Made by a program: the position numbers and the translations under genes. Positions 33,027-45,323 of a DNA stretch of 64,000 nt are shown here, in pieces. The stretch's first letter is position 1. Each line of letters begins with the position of its first letter. The DNA lies in assembly GCA_029216955.1 (NCBI GenBank), contig JANAVB010010791.1, positions 6,361,338 to 6,425,337 of the forward strand, given 5' to 3'. The notes under the pieces are model-generated. The model was not told where the DNA came from and ran no database searches. It worked only from the letters and a program-made list of their open reading frames with translations. The stretch comes from Iris pallida (Eukaryota; Streptophyta; Magnoliopsida; Asparagales; Iridaceae).

Positions 33027-34874
33027 TAACAATAATAATAATATTACTAATTATAATAATAATTCTAATAATTATAATAATATTATTAATGATAATAATA
33101 ATGATAATAATAATAATAAAACTAATAATAATAATACTATACTAAATCCCTAACCATTACAGCTCAATCCCCAAACCATTACTGTGAAAGAGAGAGAGAG
33201 AGAGGTGGGAAGAGTTCGAGAACTCACTGAGGCGGTCGCCGACGCTCGTCGAGGCGGCCGGAGGGGTGCACGGCTGTGGAGGAGTGGTCGGCGCCGAGGG
33301 CGGCGTGCTGGGCGGAGAAGCGGCGGTGGATCGACATCTCGGGAGGGAGCGCGGCGAGAGGGTTTTCCAGTCGCAGCACGGAGAACGGCGGCGATGGGAC
33401 CCCAAAGTCGGCGGAGATCGGGGAAGACAGCCTGGCGCAGAGGCGCAGAGGAGAGACGGCACGGGGATTCTCTGAGGCGGAGGAGCGGCGCTGTGGATGG
33501 CCATTCGCGACGAGGTGGCCGGAGCGCGAGTTTATGGCCGGCCGCGGTGGAGGATCTGGACGACGACGGACGCATAGCGATGCCGGAGGAAGGCGCGCTC
33601 GGCCAAGAGCAGCGACCATGGCAGCTTGCGGGTTGTGGCGAGGTCGGTACGGCTCACTCCAGGGTCGGTCGGGCTACAAGGGTGTGGCACGGTGCGAGCA
33701 TGAACGACGAAGGTGAGAGTCCTGTCCCTTCCTTTTCTTTGTCGGGGGAAATCTTGGACGGTGGTGGTAATGGTGGTCCGGTGATGATGCTGGGGTTGTG
33801 TTGCTCGTGGGGTTTTGGATTCTTGGGGACGGAGGTGATGGGAATGGTTGTGGATTCTGGCTGGGTGTGCCGGTGGCTTGGGAGGCTGCCGGGAGTGGTC
33901 GTACTGGTTGGCGGGGTCTAGTGGTGATGATCGGAGTTGGGGCTGTCACGACGTTTGGGGAAATCGGAGAGGTGGCGGAGGTCAAGGCTACAGGGAGGAT
34001 ATGGGGGTGATGGCGGAACGGAGTGGTGTTGTCGTGTCGGGGTGTGTCCCGACACGAGGTGGACGTCCGGCTTGTCGGACGGGAAAAATTATGTATTTAT
34101 ACAAATAAATTATAGTGGATGGAGAATGACGACACCGACACGATGCACGGATTTGATAGAAAATTTTCGGATGAGTACCTCTCCTTATATAGAAGGTGAG
34201 AATTCTCAGTTGGATATAGATTAGGATAATTTAAATTCCCCAAGAGATAAATTCAATTTAAATCAATAAAAATTAAATCTAAATTTAAATTAAATTCCAT
34301 TTTAAATCTAGATCATCTAACTCAAAGATAAATATAAATTCTACCTTTAAACTTTTTAAATTAAATCCATAAAATCAAATCGAGATTTAAAATGGCCACA
34401 AAATTTCAAATATATTTTCCAAAAATACCAATAATAATAATTTTGAAAATAATAAATATTTTTAAATAACTTTTTGAATAATAAAGTATTAATAACAATA
34501 AATTCAAAAATGGAATAAATTTATATGTCTCGTATAAAATGATCATTTGCATAAAACCACATTTTTAAATTACTATTTATATAACTTCCATGATGTAAAA
34601 TAAAGTTTTGGAAATTTCAAATACGACACATTTTACAACTTTAAGTAATCAAAAATAAATATTTATTACTTATTTGAAAATTCAAGCTTCTAAAATAAAA
34701 TATTTTTACAAAAATATGTACCTCGCACATATTCGCACTCGACGAGGCATATGAAAATATTGAGTTCATACGCGACGTATAATACGACTATGCGACGTAC
34801 AAATACCAAGTAAAAATTTTGAAATACTCAATTTTTTTTAAAAAAATTTTATGTATAATTTTAGGGGGTTTACA
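31346..34874 (-). repeat. Element B 5' LTR (right copy)
   Basis: Second LTR copy with the same ends and internal order as 24911-28449. Notable differences are microsatellite length (32946-33136), a missing 12-bp GC block near 33459, and a small replacement near 34540. Confidence 0.9.
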
Positions 34875-34879
34875 AGGAG

Positions 34880-34923
34880 AGACGGTTTGGAGGTACAATT
34901 TGGAGGTACAAATAGCATTATTC
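34880..34923. mobile_element. MULE-type MITE, right part
   Basis: Carries the inverted right end with two GGAGGTACAA motifs and AATAGCATTATTC, followed by the 9-bp duplication TATTGATTT (34924-34932). Confidence 0.85.
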
Positions 34924-34932
34924 TATTGATTT

Positions 34933-34985
34933 ATAATGCGTTGTTATAATATAGTACAGTACACATTTGCTAGGATTTGTACTTT
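34933..34985. repeat. Tandem repeat, last unit
   Basis: ATAATGCGTTGTTATAATAT ... GCTAGGATTTGTACTTT, the same unit as 24387-24440; interrupted upstream by the MITE. Confidence 0.75.
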
Positions 34986-35006
34986 TTGGAAGGTAAAATT
35001 TTTACG

Positions 35007-35750
35007 GTGAAGTCTAACATGAAACCTGGGTTTAAATTCATATTTCCAAATTGGTTTTGACGTAGGTTTTGGGTTTTGAGAAGAATAGGAAAACTGTGAA
35101 TAGATATAGGATATTCCCAGTTTTTGTAAAACCTGAGAAGGAACTGACGAGTTGGCTTTAAAAAAATAAGTTAGTGTTTGTGTGTTGCCTGAGATGTAAA
35201 CCCCCTTGCCATGTACTGCTATGCATGTTCTTATACATTGATAATTCCTAGCCATTAACTGTTTTACACTATGAACCTGAACACTAAGGCTTGACACCTT
35301 GTATGACACTCATACACATTCACCTATACAAGCTCTCACATCTACATATTTACACACACGTGTACCTCCCTTTTCTTTTTTCTGTTAAACTGAAATGAAA
35401 CCCCTATAACTTTTTCAACTGAAACCTGATACACACACACAGTGACTGAAAACCCCTCACCCTCATTCCTGTTAACCCATATCATACACACACACAGAAC
35501 CTAACATATATACATGCCACTGTTTACCCCTTCACTTCATTAACATGCATTCACTGTTGCATATACATTATAGATCCTGCCCTCCCTGTTTTCCTGAACA
35601 TAGACACCACACACACTCTCTACCTCCCTGTTTTACATGAACCAACCCACACACACACACATCTATGTATACCCCCTAAACCACCCTCTCTCTATCTCTC
35701 TATGTATGAATGTATGTAGATATGCATGTATATTTGTATGTATGTATGTA

Positions 35751-35786
<36 letters not shown>

Positions 35787-35788
35787 TG

Positions 35789-35822
<34 letters not shown>

Positions 35823-35880
35823 TGTATGTATGTATGCATATATGAATGTATGTTATGTATGTAAGGTAATGTATAATGTA
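35007..35880 (+). repeat. Displaced copy of the middle of the element F LTR
   Basis: From CTAACATGAAACCTGGGTTT to GTAAGGTAATGTATAAT it matches 37437-38322 and 52024-52890, positions about 2.15-3.0 kb into the LTR. At about 35880 it switches to sequence about 590 bp into the same LTR (CCTATGTTGTTCTTGCC). The shared TATGC at the switch suggests an end-joining or unequal-recombination event. An ATGT microsatellite fills 35700-35870. Confidence 0.8.
35700..35870. repeat. ATGT/GTAT microsatellite
   Basis: Long (GTAT)n with minor interruptions. Homologous, shorter or longer tracts occur at about 38215-38300 and 52736-52870 in the other copies of this LTR. Confidence 0.97.
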
Positions 35881-37912
35881 TGCTCCTATGTTGTTCTTGC
35901 CTCTTTTAACATCTACATAGAACCCTAACTTGTTCTTCCCCAAATTCCTCCCCCTTTATCCAAATTGACCCCAAATTGAGGCTACTCCCTTGCATTGGGA
36001 TCCATTTCAGAAGTGGAGGCTAGTGGGGGCTTGCTTGTAAGAAGTGGAGCTCGATTGGACATCGCTTGACGAAGGGAACTTCTCATTTCGGAGCCCTTTA
36101 CATTGAGTTTGAACTCTCAATAGGTAAAACCCTACAAACCCTAATAAATTCCTGATTTCTTTACACAGATGCATCCATTTAGGGTTCCCCTAGGTGTAGC
36201 CCAAGTTTGGTAGGAATTCGTGTCCATTTCGTGTCCGTATCGGACACGTATCAGTGTCTTTAAAAGGGTGTTTGATGAAATACTTGTTAGAAATAAATAT
36301 TGCTAATTTCAAATTCTAATTAAGCAGATTTGTAGCTTAATATGTGAATAATAATAATCGATTTGACTGAGTTGAATTTCGTGTCTTGTCCGTGTCCAAA
36401 TTGGGCACGAACACGCAGCACGAGCCCGTGCATTGTGTCCTGCGTGTTCTAATTCTCCCTGGACACGGCATTTCGACACGCGAAACTTGGTGTGTACCTT
36501 GGGGCAGTGACTGATAGGTCACCCCCCAAGTCTCGTACGACCCCGTATCGTATCGAACACGTTATTGCACCCGCACTGGTCTTATACTGCTGCACCCGTA
36601 CAGAATTTTGCCCACTGACACGCGTCTCGTATCGCTCACTGACACCACGTGGATACTGGATGATGCATCGATTTGATATGCAATCATCCCAGCTAGGTGT
36701 GGAAACGAGCATGAGACGTATCGTGGCTCGTATCGTGTCCACGAGGCCGTGTCCTCACTGCACGAGGCAGCCTTCGCTGCCTATTTTTGATGCTCTGTTT
36801 AATTTGAAATTGGACACTTCGTGTCCAGTTATGTGGACACGAACATACCCCCTTGACACGTTTATATATGAGGAACACTCCTATGCACCTAATTTTGGAT
36901 TTCATAAGAATTTAGGTTTCAATTTGATGTTCGAAACGTATTTACTGATACTTGATACAGTTGGACTGTTAAATTCGAAACTGAGTTCGGTTTCAATTCA
37001 AACTGTTTGGGATTTTGTTATTGGGTTATGAAATGGGATTCAAATTTGATTTAGGTTTGGTTAAATTGAAGTCGAGTTGATTCTGAATTAAAAACCGTAG
37101 AAACCTAAACTGAATTGAAATGTGTAAACTGAGATACTTGGTATCCAAACTGATAATGCACCTGAGATAATGTTATACTATCTTATAACTGAGTTTAATG
37201 GTTTTTTTGAATGTTTATATATAACTGGGTTTGTCTTGATTTCGATTTTGGCATGGTTGACTTTTGTATTGCACTGTGAATAGAATTTGAGTTTAAAATA
37301 CAAGTTAACTGAGCTTTCAAAGGATGAACCTGAGAATAGTATATGGGTTAAATGTTAACTGAGATTGGGGTTTTGATTGATTGGTATGATGGTTTTTAGG
37401 GTTTAATTAATGTTTAAACTGAACTGAATTGCATTGCTAACGTGAAACCTGGGTTTAAATTCATGTTTCCAAATTGGTTTTGACGTAGGTTTTGGGTTTT
37501 GAGAAGAATAGAAAAACTGTGAATAGATATAGGATGTTCCCAGTTTTTGTAAACCTGAGAAGGAACTGACGAGTTGGCTTTAAACAAATAAGTTAGTGTT
37601 TGTGTGTTGCCTGAGACGTAAACCCCCTTGCCATGTACTACTATGCATGTTCTTATACATTGATAATTCCTAGCCATTAACTGTTTTACACTATGAACCT
37701 GAACACTAAGGCTTGACACCTTGTATGACACTCATACACATTCACCTATACAAGCTCTCACATCTACACATTTACACACACATGTGTACCCCCCTTTTCT
37801 TTTTTCTGTTAAACTGAAATGAAACCCCTATAACTGTTTCAACTGAAACCTGATATACACACACACAGTGACTGAAAACCCCTCACCCTCATTCCTGTTA
37901 ACCCATATCATA

Positions 37913-37919
<7 letters not shown>

Positions 37920-37996
<77 letters not shown>
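37920..37996. repeat. (CA)n microsatellite in the F 5' LTR
   Basis: Nearly pure CA run of about 75 bp; the 3' LTR has only a short run near 52496-52511. Confidence 0.98.
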
Positions 37997-37999
<3 letters not shown>

Positions 38000-38548
38000 C
38001 CTAACATATACACATGCCACTGTTTACCCCTTCACTTCATTAATATGCATTCACTGTTGCATATACATTACAGATCCTGCCCTCCCTGTTTTTCTGAACA
38101 TAGACACCACACACATCCTCTACCTCCCTATTTTACGTGAACCAACCCACACACACACATACACACACATCTATGTATACCTCCTTAACCCTCTCTCTAT
38201 CTCTCTATGTATGAATGAATGTAGATATGCATGTATATATATGTACGTATGTATGTATGTAAATATGTATGTAAGTATGTATGCATATATGAATGTATTT
38301 TATGTATGTAAGGTAATGTATAATATATGCAAGTAGGTAATGTATAGTGTGAGAATACATGTAATGTTATATATGAAATGTAAAGCATGTATGTAAAAAT
38401 GAATGTAATGTGTATAAGCATGTATTGTGCCTATTTTGTATATAGGTTGTATAGGTTACCCTATGGATAGCTAGACCTAGGCTTGTGTATTACCTTGGTA
38501 ATACCTTAGTATCCTAGATATAGCCTATGAGTTGTATACCCTAGACAG

Positions 38549-38729
38549 TTGACCAGTTGACCTAGAATGACTTGGTATTGAACCTAATAGGCTAATTTGA
38601 CTAGTTGACTAGAGTTGACCAAAAGTCAACATTAAGTCAATATGTGACCAATTGACCTAGCTTGACTAGAGTTTGACTTAGTTGACTAAGATTGACTTAG
38701 TTGACCAACCCTAAAGTTGACCATTGACC
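38549..38729 (+). promoter_or_regulatory. TTGAC (W-box core) array, first half, F 5' LTR
   Basis: More than ten TTGACC or TTGACT motifs. The array is continuous with 47236-47356 across element E and is whole in the 3' LTR (53111-53418). Confidence 0.7.
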
Positions 38730-38734
38730 AAATT

Positions 38735-41700
38735 TGTAAGCCCCTGTTTTTTTCAAAAATTTTTAAACTAGTGTTAATTAATTATTAAATGTCATTATTG
38801 GTTTTAAAATGATTTAATATGATTTTAGGAATTTTTTAGAATTTTTAAATGAATTTTAAATGAGTTTTAAATGTTAAAATATCAATTTGCAATTTTTTAA
38901 AATGTTTTTAATGCATTTTGTAATTTATTAAATTGTTTAGATATCAGTTTGCAAATTTCTATTTGTTCATGCAAATTTTATTTGCATATAATAGCTGCGG
39001 GAGGGGATTTGCAAATTGTATTTGCATATGGCTACTGATTAGGGGCCTAGTTGTAAAACCTAGAAATCTAGGGACTGTTTTGTAAAACAGTCATCACCCC
39101 CCCCCCCCGACCGACCAGCCACCTGGCCCCGACGACCCGCCGCCTTTCCCGGCCGACCAACCGCCTTGACGACCTATAAAACCCCCCCTTCGACTCCCCA
39201 GACCAAGCCCTAACCCACCACGACCACCACGAACACCCCCGACCACCCTAGACGTTCGTCTCCGGCCAAAACCCTAGCCGAAGCCCTAACTCCGGCCATC
39301 TACCCCGTCTAGCCTCACCGACGAACGTCTCCGCCCCCAACCACCGCCAGTCGCTTCGCCTCGACGAGACGACCGCAGCGCCACCCGAGCGCCACCGTCC
39401 CATCGCCTCCTCCGTCGTCCACGGCCTTCGAAACACCCCAGACTCGCCGGACACGTAAGTGGCGGTGTCATTTCGTGTCGTCCGTGTCTCGAATCCACGC
39501 GTGTGGTTCGCCAGGACACGGGGACACTAGTCCAGTAGCTGGACACGAGAACTAGGGTTCGTACGTGTCGTGCGAAGCACGAACACGAGAAAATCCTGTG
39601 TCCTTAACTGTCAGGACACAGGATGGTTTATATTTTTTTTATTATGTTTAATTAATTCTAACCTAAATAAATTAAACCAAAATCCTATTCCTAACAATCG
39701 GGCCAACTGGCCCACTGGCCAGCGCGCTGTAACTAAACCCCCTCCCCCCCGCTCGGTTAGCCCGAGTTCGAGCCCCCCCTGCTGCTGTTTCTTTTCTTTT
39801 TCTTTTCCTTTTCTTTTTTCTTTTTCTTTTTGTTTTTATATATAATTATATATATATATGTATACATATATTTGTATATATGTATATATGTATTATTATA
39901 CATACTATATTTAGGTATATATAGTTGCTGTTTTTATATATATATATGAATATACTTCATTATTTTATGTATGTATATATATATATATGTCTTATGTATA
40001 CATATATATTTATGTATATATATTTCTTTGTGTATATATATTATCATATATATACTATTATATGTATATGTATACATTAATTTTGTATATATATATATAT
40101 ATTATATAGTTGAGTATTTTCTTATATGTATGTATATATACATATATTTGTATATATATATATATATAATATAGTTGAGCATTTTCCTATATATGTAAAT
40201 ATCCCTATATTTATATATATATATATATTAGTTCCTATGTATATTTTACTTAGCTTAGTGTAAATTATTTATATAAAATAATGTTCATACTTTTATAAGT
40301 TACTATGTAAAACTTTACCCTATTAAAATAATAATATTTATTTTGACTATTACCAAATTATATTTTTGTAGTATTTAAATTACTGCAACCATTTGGCGTC
40401 CAAGCCTAGCATGGGTATTTGGGCTCAAATGTGTTTTCACACATTCAAGACCTGTACAAGTCATATTGGACTTGATTCATGGCCTTGGGTCCTGTATTTG
40501 AACTTTGGTTCAAATTATATACATGGACAAAATACGCAGATAATTAATTATTGTGTGCACTGCTATTTTTGATTTTCTAAAAATACTTAAAGTATTGCTA
40601 AAATTATGAAAAAATAGTTTTTAGATACTTTGTTAGGTTAGATAATTTAGTATAATTTTTGTAGTATTTAATTTACTGTTTTGCCACTAGTTTGGCATAT
40701 GAAACCAAAACTCACTTTCTGTATACTTAGGAAAACTGTTTTTTATAAAATATTTGTACTGGTTAATAAATTCCAGAAAAATTATAATAAATTTCTATAG
40801 TTAGCAAGGATCGTTTTGGTACTTTGTTTTATGCAAAACTAGGCTTTTTGTCTACTTCAAAAATTGTTAGAACACAATGATCTTTTGATTTATTTATTAA
40901 TTAATTATGACTTGTAGCTTTTTGTGTTATTTGGAGTTTTAGTCGTGTTGAACCCCATCCCTCACTAGTGTAAAGACCCTAGGAAGTTTAGTTAACATAG
41001 TGTGTCACCCCACTTTGGTCTCCTATGCCAAGACATCATTTTGGCTAGGTGCCCAGTCACAAGTCGTGTTTCACAAATTAGTGTCCTAGTGTTTTAGCTT
41101 AGTATAAAGCTAAGTTTATGCATCTACTTCTACAGTGACGAGCTACCAGACATCCATAGCATTGTTATCGCAGCTTGTTTTGTTTTGCTTTGCTAGAGGC
41201 AAGTACTTTCTACGAACTTTACATATTGTCACATGAATGAACTGCAAACCCCACCATGTTACATGCTGATCCTTGGGGTAGCAAGTTAGATCTCTACATG
41301 TTGTACTTTCAGTTACTACCATGCTTAGAACAGTCTTGATGTATCTCTCACATGATTAGAATATGGGTTATGGGGAAACTGATAGTAGAGTACGTGATCA
41401 TACCCCCTCTTCAGTACCGAGCAAAGTTACATTTTATATGATACTGCGCCGTAGGCCTTACTCTCCAAGCTGTATTTGTACGTGTGTACATATATCGCCT
41501 TTACACTTGTACGTATGTATATTTTATTTACATTGTGCCTCAGTATATTGTACACCTATTGACCGATCACGTACCTGCTACAGTTTTAAACATTACATAT
41601 ACATCTGTCTCTATGACATATGTGTCCTTGCCATGATAGATTGAGTGATGCCATGCTTTCCAGTTATTCCTCTCATGTTCATTTTCATGTTTCATATGCT

Positions 41701-42138
41701 AGTTTGCTAGATTTAGTACTTGCTCCCGTCCTGACAGGATAACGTTGTAGGTATACTTACTGAGGAGGAGTTGCTCTGTGATTCGTATTATGGAGTCACT
41801 GCCGAGGACCCGGTTTTGCCATACGAGGATGTTCTTGCGGGGAGACTCATCTAGTTTGCTTAGCTGCTTGGGATACTTAGTGTATTCATGTATTAGACTT
41901 TATCATTTTGTAACTGGACATGTATCCAGTTTTACTTTACAGCTCACTTGTACTTGGACATTTTACTATATACGACGACTTTTGTGTTTGGAGCATTTAT
42001 GATTCTTCTTCACTTATAGAACTGTTAGCACATTTAGTCTTGTCTTGTTATCTCTAGAACAGCTTACTGCACTTTATCTTAAGCGTAGGCTGGACATGGC
42101 TCGGCCCGGCCCAACAATTTGGGTAACGGGTCGTGACA
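38735..42138 (+). repeat. Element E 5' LTR
   Basis: Contains a C-run (39096-39108), a TATAAA box (39175-39180), a GC-rich leader, CGTGTCC motifs (39453-39600), TA-rich microsatellites (39840-40230) and AT-rich sequence to the end. No gene seen. Confidence 0.93.
39175..39180 (+). promoter_or_regulatory. TATA box of element E LTR
   Basis: CCTATAAAACCCCCC between a GC-rich upstream block and the leader; the 3' LTR copy is at about 44163. Confidence 0.6.
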
Positions 42139-42170
42139 TGTTTTTTTTGGCGGCCCATGCAAGGTCCTGA
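42139..42170 (+). other. Leader motif / putative primer-binding region of element E
   Basis: TGTTTTTTTTGGCGGCCCAT then GCAAGGTCC directly after the 5' LTR, the same core as in A, B and F. Similarity to B continues with GGTTACGTTATTGTACCAA. Confidence 0.65.
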
Positions 42171-42386
42171 CTAAATTGTTTGGTTACGTTATTGTACCAA
42201 ACATGCCTGCAATTAGGAACTTAAGATAATTAGACAACATTAGGAAAGACGTTTAGAACACCTAGAGGAATGCTAGGATTGCAACATAGGAAATACATCA
42301 CATGTTTGCTATTATAAATTAGATTTTCTTGCATATTATTGCTTACTTTAGACAAGTCCTTATAAGTCTTTTTATGTGTAATTTAG

Positions 42387-43607
42387 ATGGTGCTTACTCG
42401 TTCGTCCCAGTATGTTACCCCCGAGAATGGGGCCCTCCATATCCAGTCAGCTGACCGGTTGACTGATACACCTCCACCTACCACATTCCCCCACTCCACA
42501 GATCCACAGACCCAGATACCACCTTCCACATCCCAGTCCCAGCAGGCCCCGATACTTCCACCACCCCCTATCACTATACCCACCCAGGCTTCCGTCACTC
42601 TCGACGGGACCCAGCTGCTCACACTGATCCAGGGGTTCCTAACGACCCATCAGGAGCAGACTACCCTACTCCGCCAGAGCATGGAGCGTTCTGAGGGACG
42701 TCCCGTGGTCCCACCACCTGTAGAGCCACGGCAGAAAGCGGGGACGGTCGAGGACTTCATGGGTCTGAATCCCAAGGAGTTCTCAGGGACTGAGGGCATA
42801 GTAGTAGCTGATGACTGGCTAGATTCTGTAGAGAGGAAGCTTCTGGGAGTTAGGATACCGGATGACCTTCAGGTCGAGGCAGCAGGATTTCTGCTGATAG
42901 ACTTAGCCGGAGTCTGGTTCAGGAATGAGCCGTTGTTCGCGAGAGGTAGAGCCACCTGGGACCAGTTCAAGATCCAGTTCAAGAAGAAATTCTTCTCGAC
43001 CACTGCTAGAGTAGCCATGGGGCTACGATTCCAGAACATCCAGCAGGGGAACCGTTCTGTTGATGACTATGCGGGAGAGTTTAGTCGCCTGAGCCGTTTT
43101 GCTCCTAGTCTGGTTGCTGATCCAGAGGAGATGACCCGTAGGTTTTGCCATGGTCTAGTTCCAGACATTGGCATTCTTATAGTGGCAAACGGTACGACTG
43201 ACTACTACCAGAGCCTAGAGTTAGCCCGGAGCATCGAGGAGCGTCTTCTGTCTAGCAAGAGGCTGGCTTCTGTACACCATGAGGGACCATCCAAGCGTCA
43301 GGCTTTCCAGCAGAGAGCGCCGACGCCACCCCCGCAGACTTACCATCCCCCTACACCTCATCGTCAGACCCCGCCAGTTAGAGCCCCGGGACCCCGATAT
43401 CAGCAGCAGCAGCAGAAGAGAGCTATATGTTCTTTCTGCGGAAGACCAGGGCATGGATTCGTCGTCTGCAGGAAGAGGTTAGGGCAGTGTTTAGCTTGTG
43501 GGTCTGCCATCCATCAGATTCGGGACTGCCCAGTAGCCAAGGGACCCCAGGGGAAGACTTATAGCCTAGTCCTTGAGCCGGAGCCGGAACAGGTTTCAGG
43601 AGGTTAG
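42387..43607 (+). CDS. Gag protein of element E (406 codons, intact)
   Basis: Uninterrupted frame from ATG (MVLTRSSQ) to TAG. The N-terminus is Pro/Gln-rich. The Gag core is at residues about 115-285, with AAGFLLIDLAGVWFRNE, WDQFKIQFKKKFF and VDDYAGEFSRLSRFAPSLV. A Pro/Gln-rich stretch follows, then two CCHC zinc knuckles, CSFCGRPGHGFVVC and CLACGSAIHQIRDC (about residues 350-385). It should assemble the particle and package RNA. It ends about 110 bp before the 3' LTR with no pol frame. As the only undamaged retroelement frame in the window, it may be under selection or simply young. Confidence 0.95.
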   Translation: MVLTRSSQYVTPENGALHIQSADRLTDTPPPTTFPHSTDPQTQIPPSTSQSQQAPILPPPPITIPTQASVTLDGTQLLTLIQGFLTTHQEQTTLLRQSMERSEGRPVVPPPVEPRQKAGTVEDFMGLNPKEFSGTEGIVVADDWLDSVERKLLGVRIPDDLQVEAAGFLLIDLAGVWFRNEPLFARGRATWDQFKIQFKKKFFSTTARVAMGLRFQNIQQGNRSVDDYAGEFSRLSRFAPSLVADPEEMTRRFCHGLVPDIGILIVANGTTDYYQSLELARSIEERLLSSKRLASVHHEGPSKRQAFQQRAPTPPPQTYHPPTPHRQTPPVRAPGPRYQQQQQKRAICSFCGRPGHGFVVCRKRLGQCLACGSAIHQIRDCPVAKGPQGKTYSLVLEPEPEQVSGG

Positions 43608-43679
43608 TTTTGACCGTAGTCTTAGTCATTTGTTGCATTGCTTGCTATGTTAGAATATTGTAGGGTCTTCAATCCTTGT

Positions 43680-43716
43680 GAATTTCGAGGACGAAATTTT
43701 TCAAGGAGGGAAGACT
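43680..43716 (+). other. Element E pre-LTR motif / polypurine tract
   Basis: GAATTTCGAGGACGAAATTT then TTCAAGGAGGGAAGACT, just before the 3' LTR. Confidence 0.8.
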
Positions 43717-45136
43717 TGTAAGCCCCTGTTTTTTTCAAAAATTTTTAAACTAGTGTTAATTAATTATTAAATGTCATTATTGGTTTTAAAATAATTTAAT
43801 ATGATTTTAGGAATTTTCTAGAATTTTTAAATAAATTTTAAATGAGTTTTAAATGTTAAAATATCAATTTGCAATTTTCTAAAATGTTTTTAATGCATTT
43901 TGTAATTTATTAAATTGTTTAGATATCAGTTTGCAAATTCCTATTTGTTCATACAAATTTTATTTGCATATAATAGCTGCGGGAGGGGATTTACAAATTG
44001 TATTTGCATATGGCTACTGATTAGGGGCCTAGTTGTAAAACCTAGAAATCTAGGGACTGTTTTGTAAAACAGTCATCACCCCCCCCCCCCCCCCCCGACC
44101 GACCAGCCACCTGGCCCCGACGACCCGCCGCCTTTTCCGGCCGACCAACCGCCTTGACGACCTATAAAACCCCCCCTTCGACTCCCCAGACCAAGCCCTA
44201 ACCCACCACGACCACCACGAACACCCCCGACCACCCTAGACGTTCGTCTCCGGCCAAAACCCTAGCCGAAGCCCTAACTCCGGCCATCTACCCCGTCCAG
44301 CCTCACCGACGAACGTCTCCGCCCCCAACCACCGCCAGTCGCTTCGCCTCGACGAGACGATCGCAGCGCCACCCGAGCGCCATCGTCCCATCGCCTCCTC
44401 CGTCGTCCACGGCCTTCGAAACACCCCAGACTCGTCGGACACGTAAGTGGCGGTGTCATTTCGTGTCGTCCGTGTCTCGAATCCACGCGTGTGGTTCGCC
44501 AGGACACGGGGACACTAGTCCAGTAGCTGGACACGAGAACTAGGGTTCGTACGTGTCGTGCGAAGCACGGACACGAGAAAACCCTGTGTCCTTAACTGTC
44601 AGGACACAGGATGGTTTATATTTTTTTTATTATGTTTAATTAATTCTAACCTAAATAAATTAAACTAAAATCCTATTCCTAACAATCGGGCCACCTGGCC
44701 CACTGGCCAGCGCGCTGTAACTAAACCCCCCCCCCCGCTCGGTTAGCCCGAGTTCGAGCCCCCCCTGCTGCTGTTTCTTTTCTTTTTCTTTTCCTTTTCT
44801 TTTTTCTTTTTCTTTTTGTTTTTATATATAATTATATATATATATGTATACATATATTTGTATATATGTATATATGTATTATTATACATACTATATTTAG
44901 GTATATATAGTTGCTGTTTTTATATATATATATATGAATATACTTCATTATTTTATGTATGTATATATATATATATGTCTTATGTATACATATATATTTA
45001 TGTATATATATTTCTTTGTGTATATATATTATCATATATATACTATTATATGTATATGTATACATTAATTTTGTATATATATATATATATTATATAGTTG
45101 AGTATTTTCTTATATGTATGTATATATACATATATT

Positions 45137-45200
<64 letters not shown>

Positions 45201-45233
45201 TTGAGCATTTTCCTATATATGTAAATATCCCTA

Positions 45234-45323
<90 letters not shown>

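Larger units (their letters stand above)
24911..34874 (-). mobile_element. Element B: LARD-like non-autonomous LTR retrotransposon
   Basis: LTRs at 24911-28449 and 31346-34874 (3,539 and 3,529 bp) are nearly identical and flanked by AGGAG (24906-24910 and 34875-34879). The pre-LTR motif sits at the left end of the interior and the leader motif at the right, so the element runs on the minus strand. The 2,896-bp interior has no gag or pol frame, so it needs proteins from a relative. The leader resembles that of gag-only element E over about 80 bp. Close LTR similarity suggests recent movement. Confidence 0.9.

Noticed and set aside
35637..35943. Repetitive YVCMYVCM and THIHTYI frames (also 37828-38140, 44816-45355, 52731-52922)
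   Set aside because: Microsatellite translations (ATGT, CA and TA repeats).
39190..39240. Telomere-like CCCTAACCC in the E leader (also 44199)
   Set aside because: A single partial match in C-rich sequence, not a repeat array.
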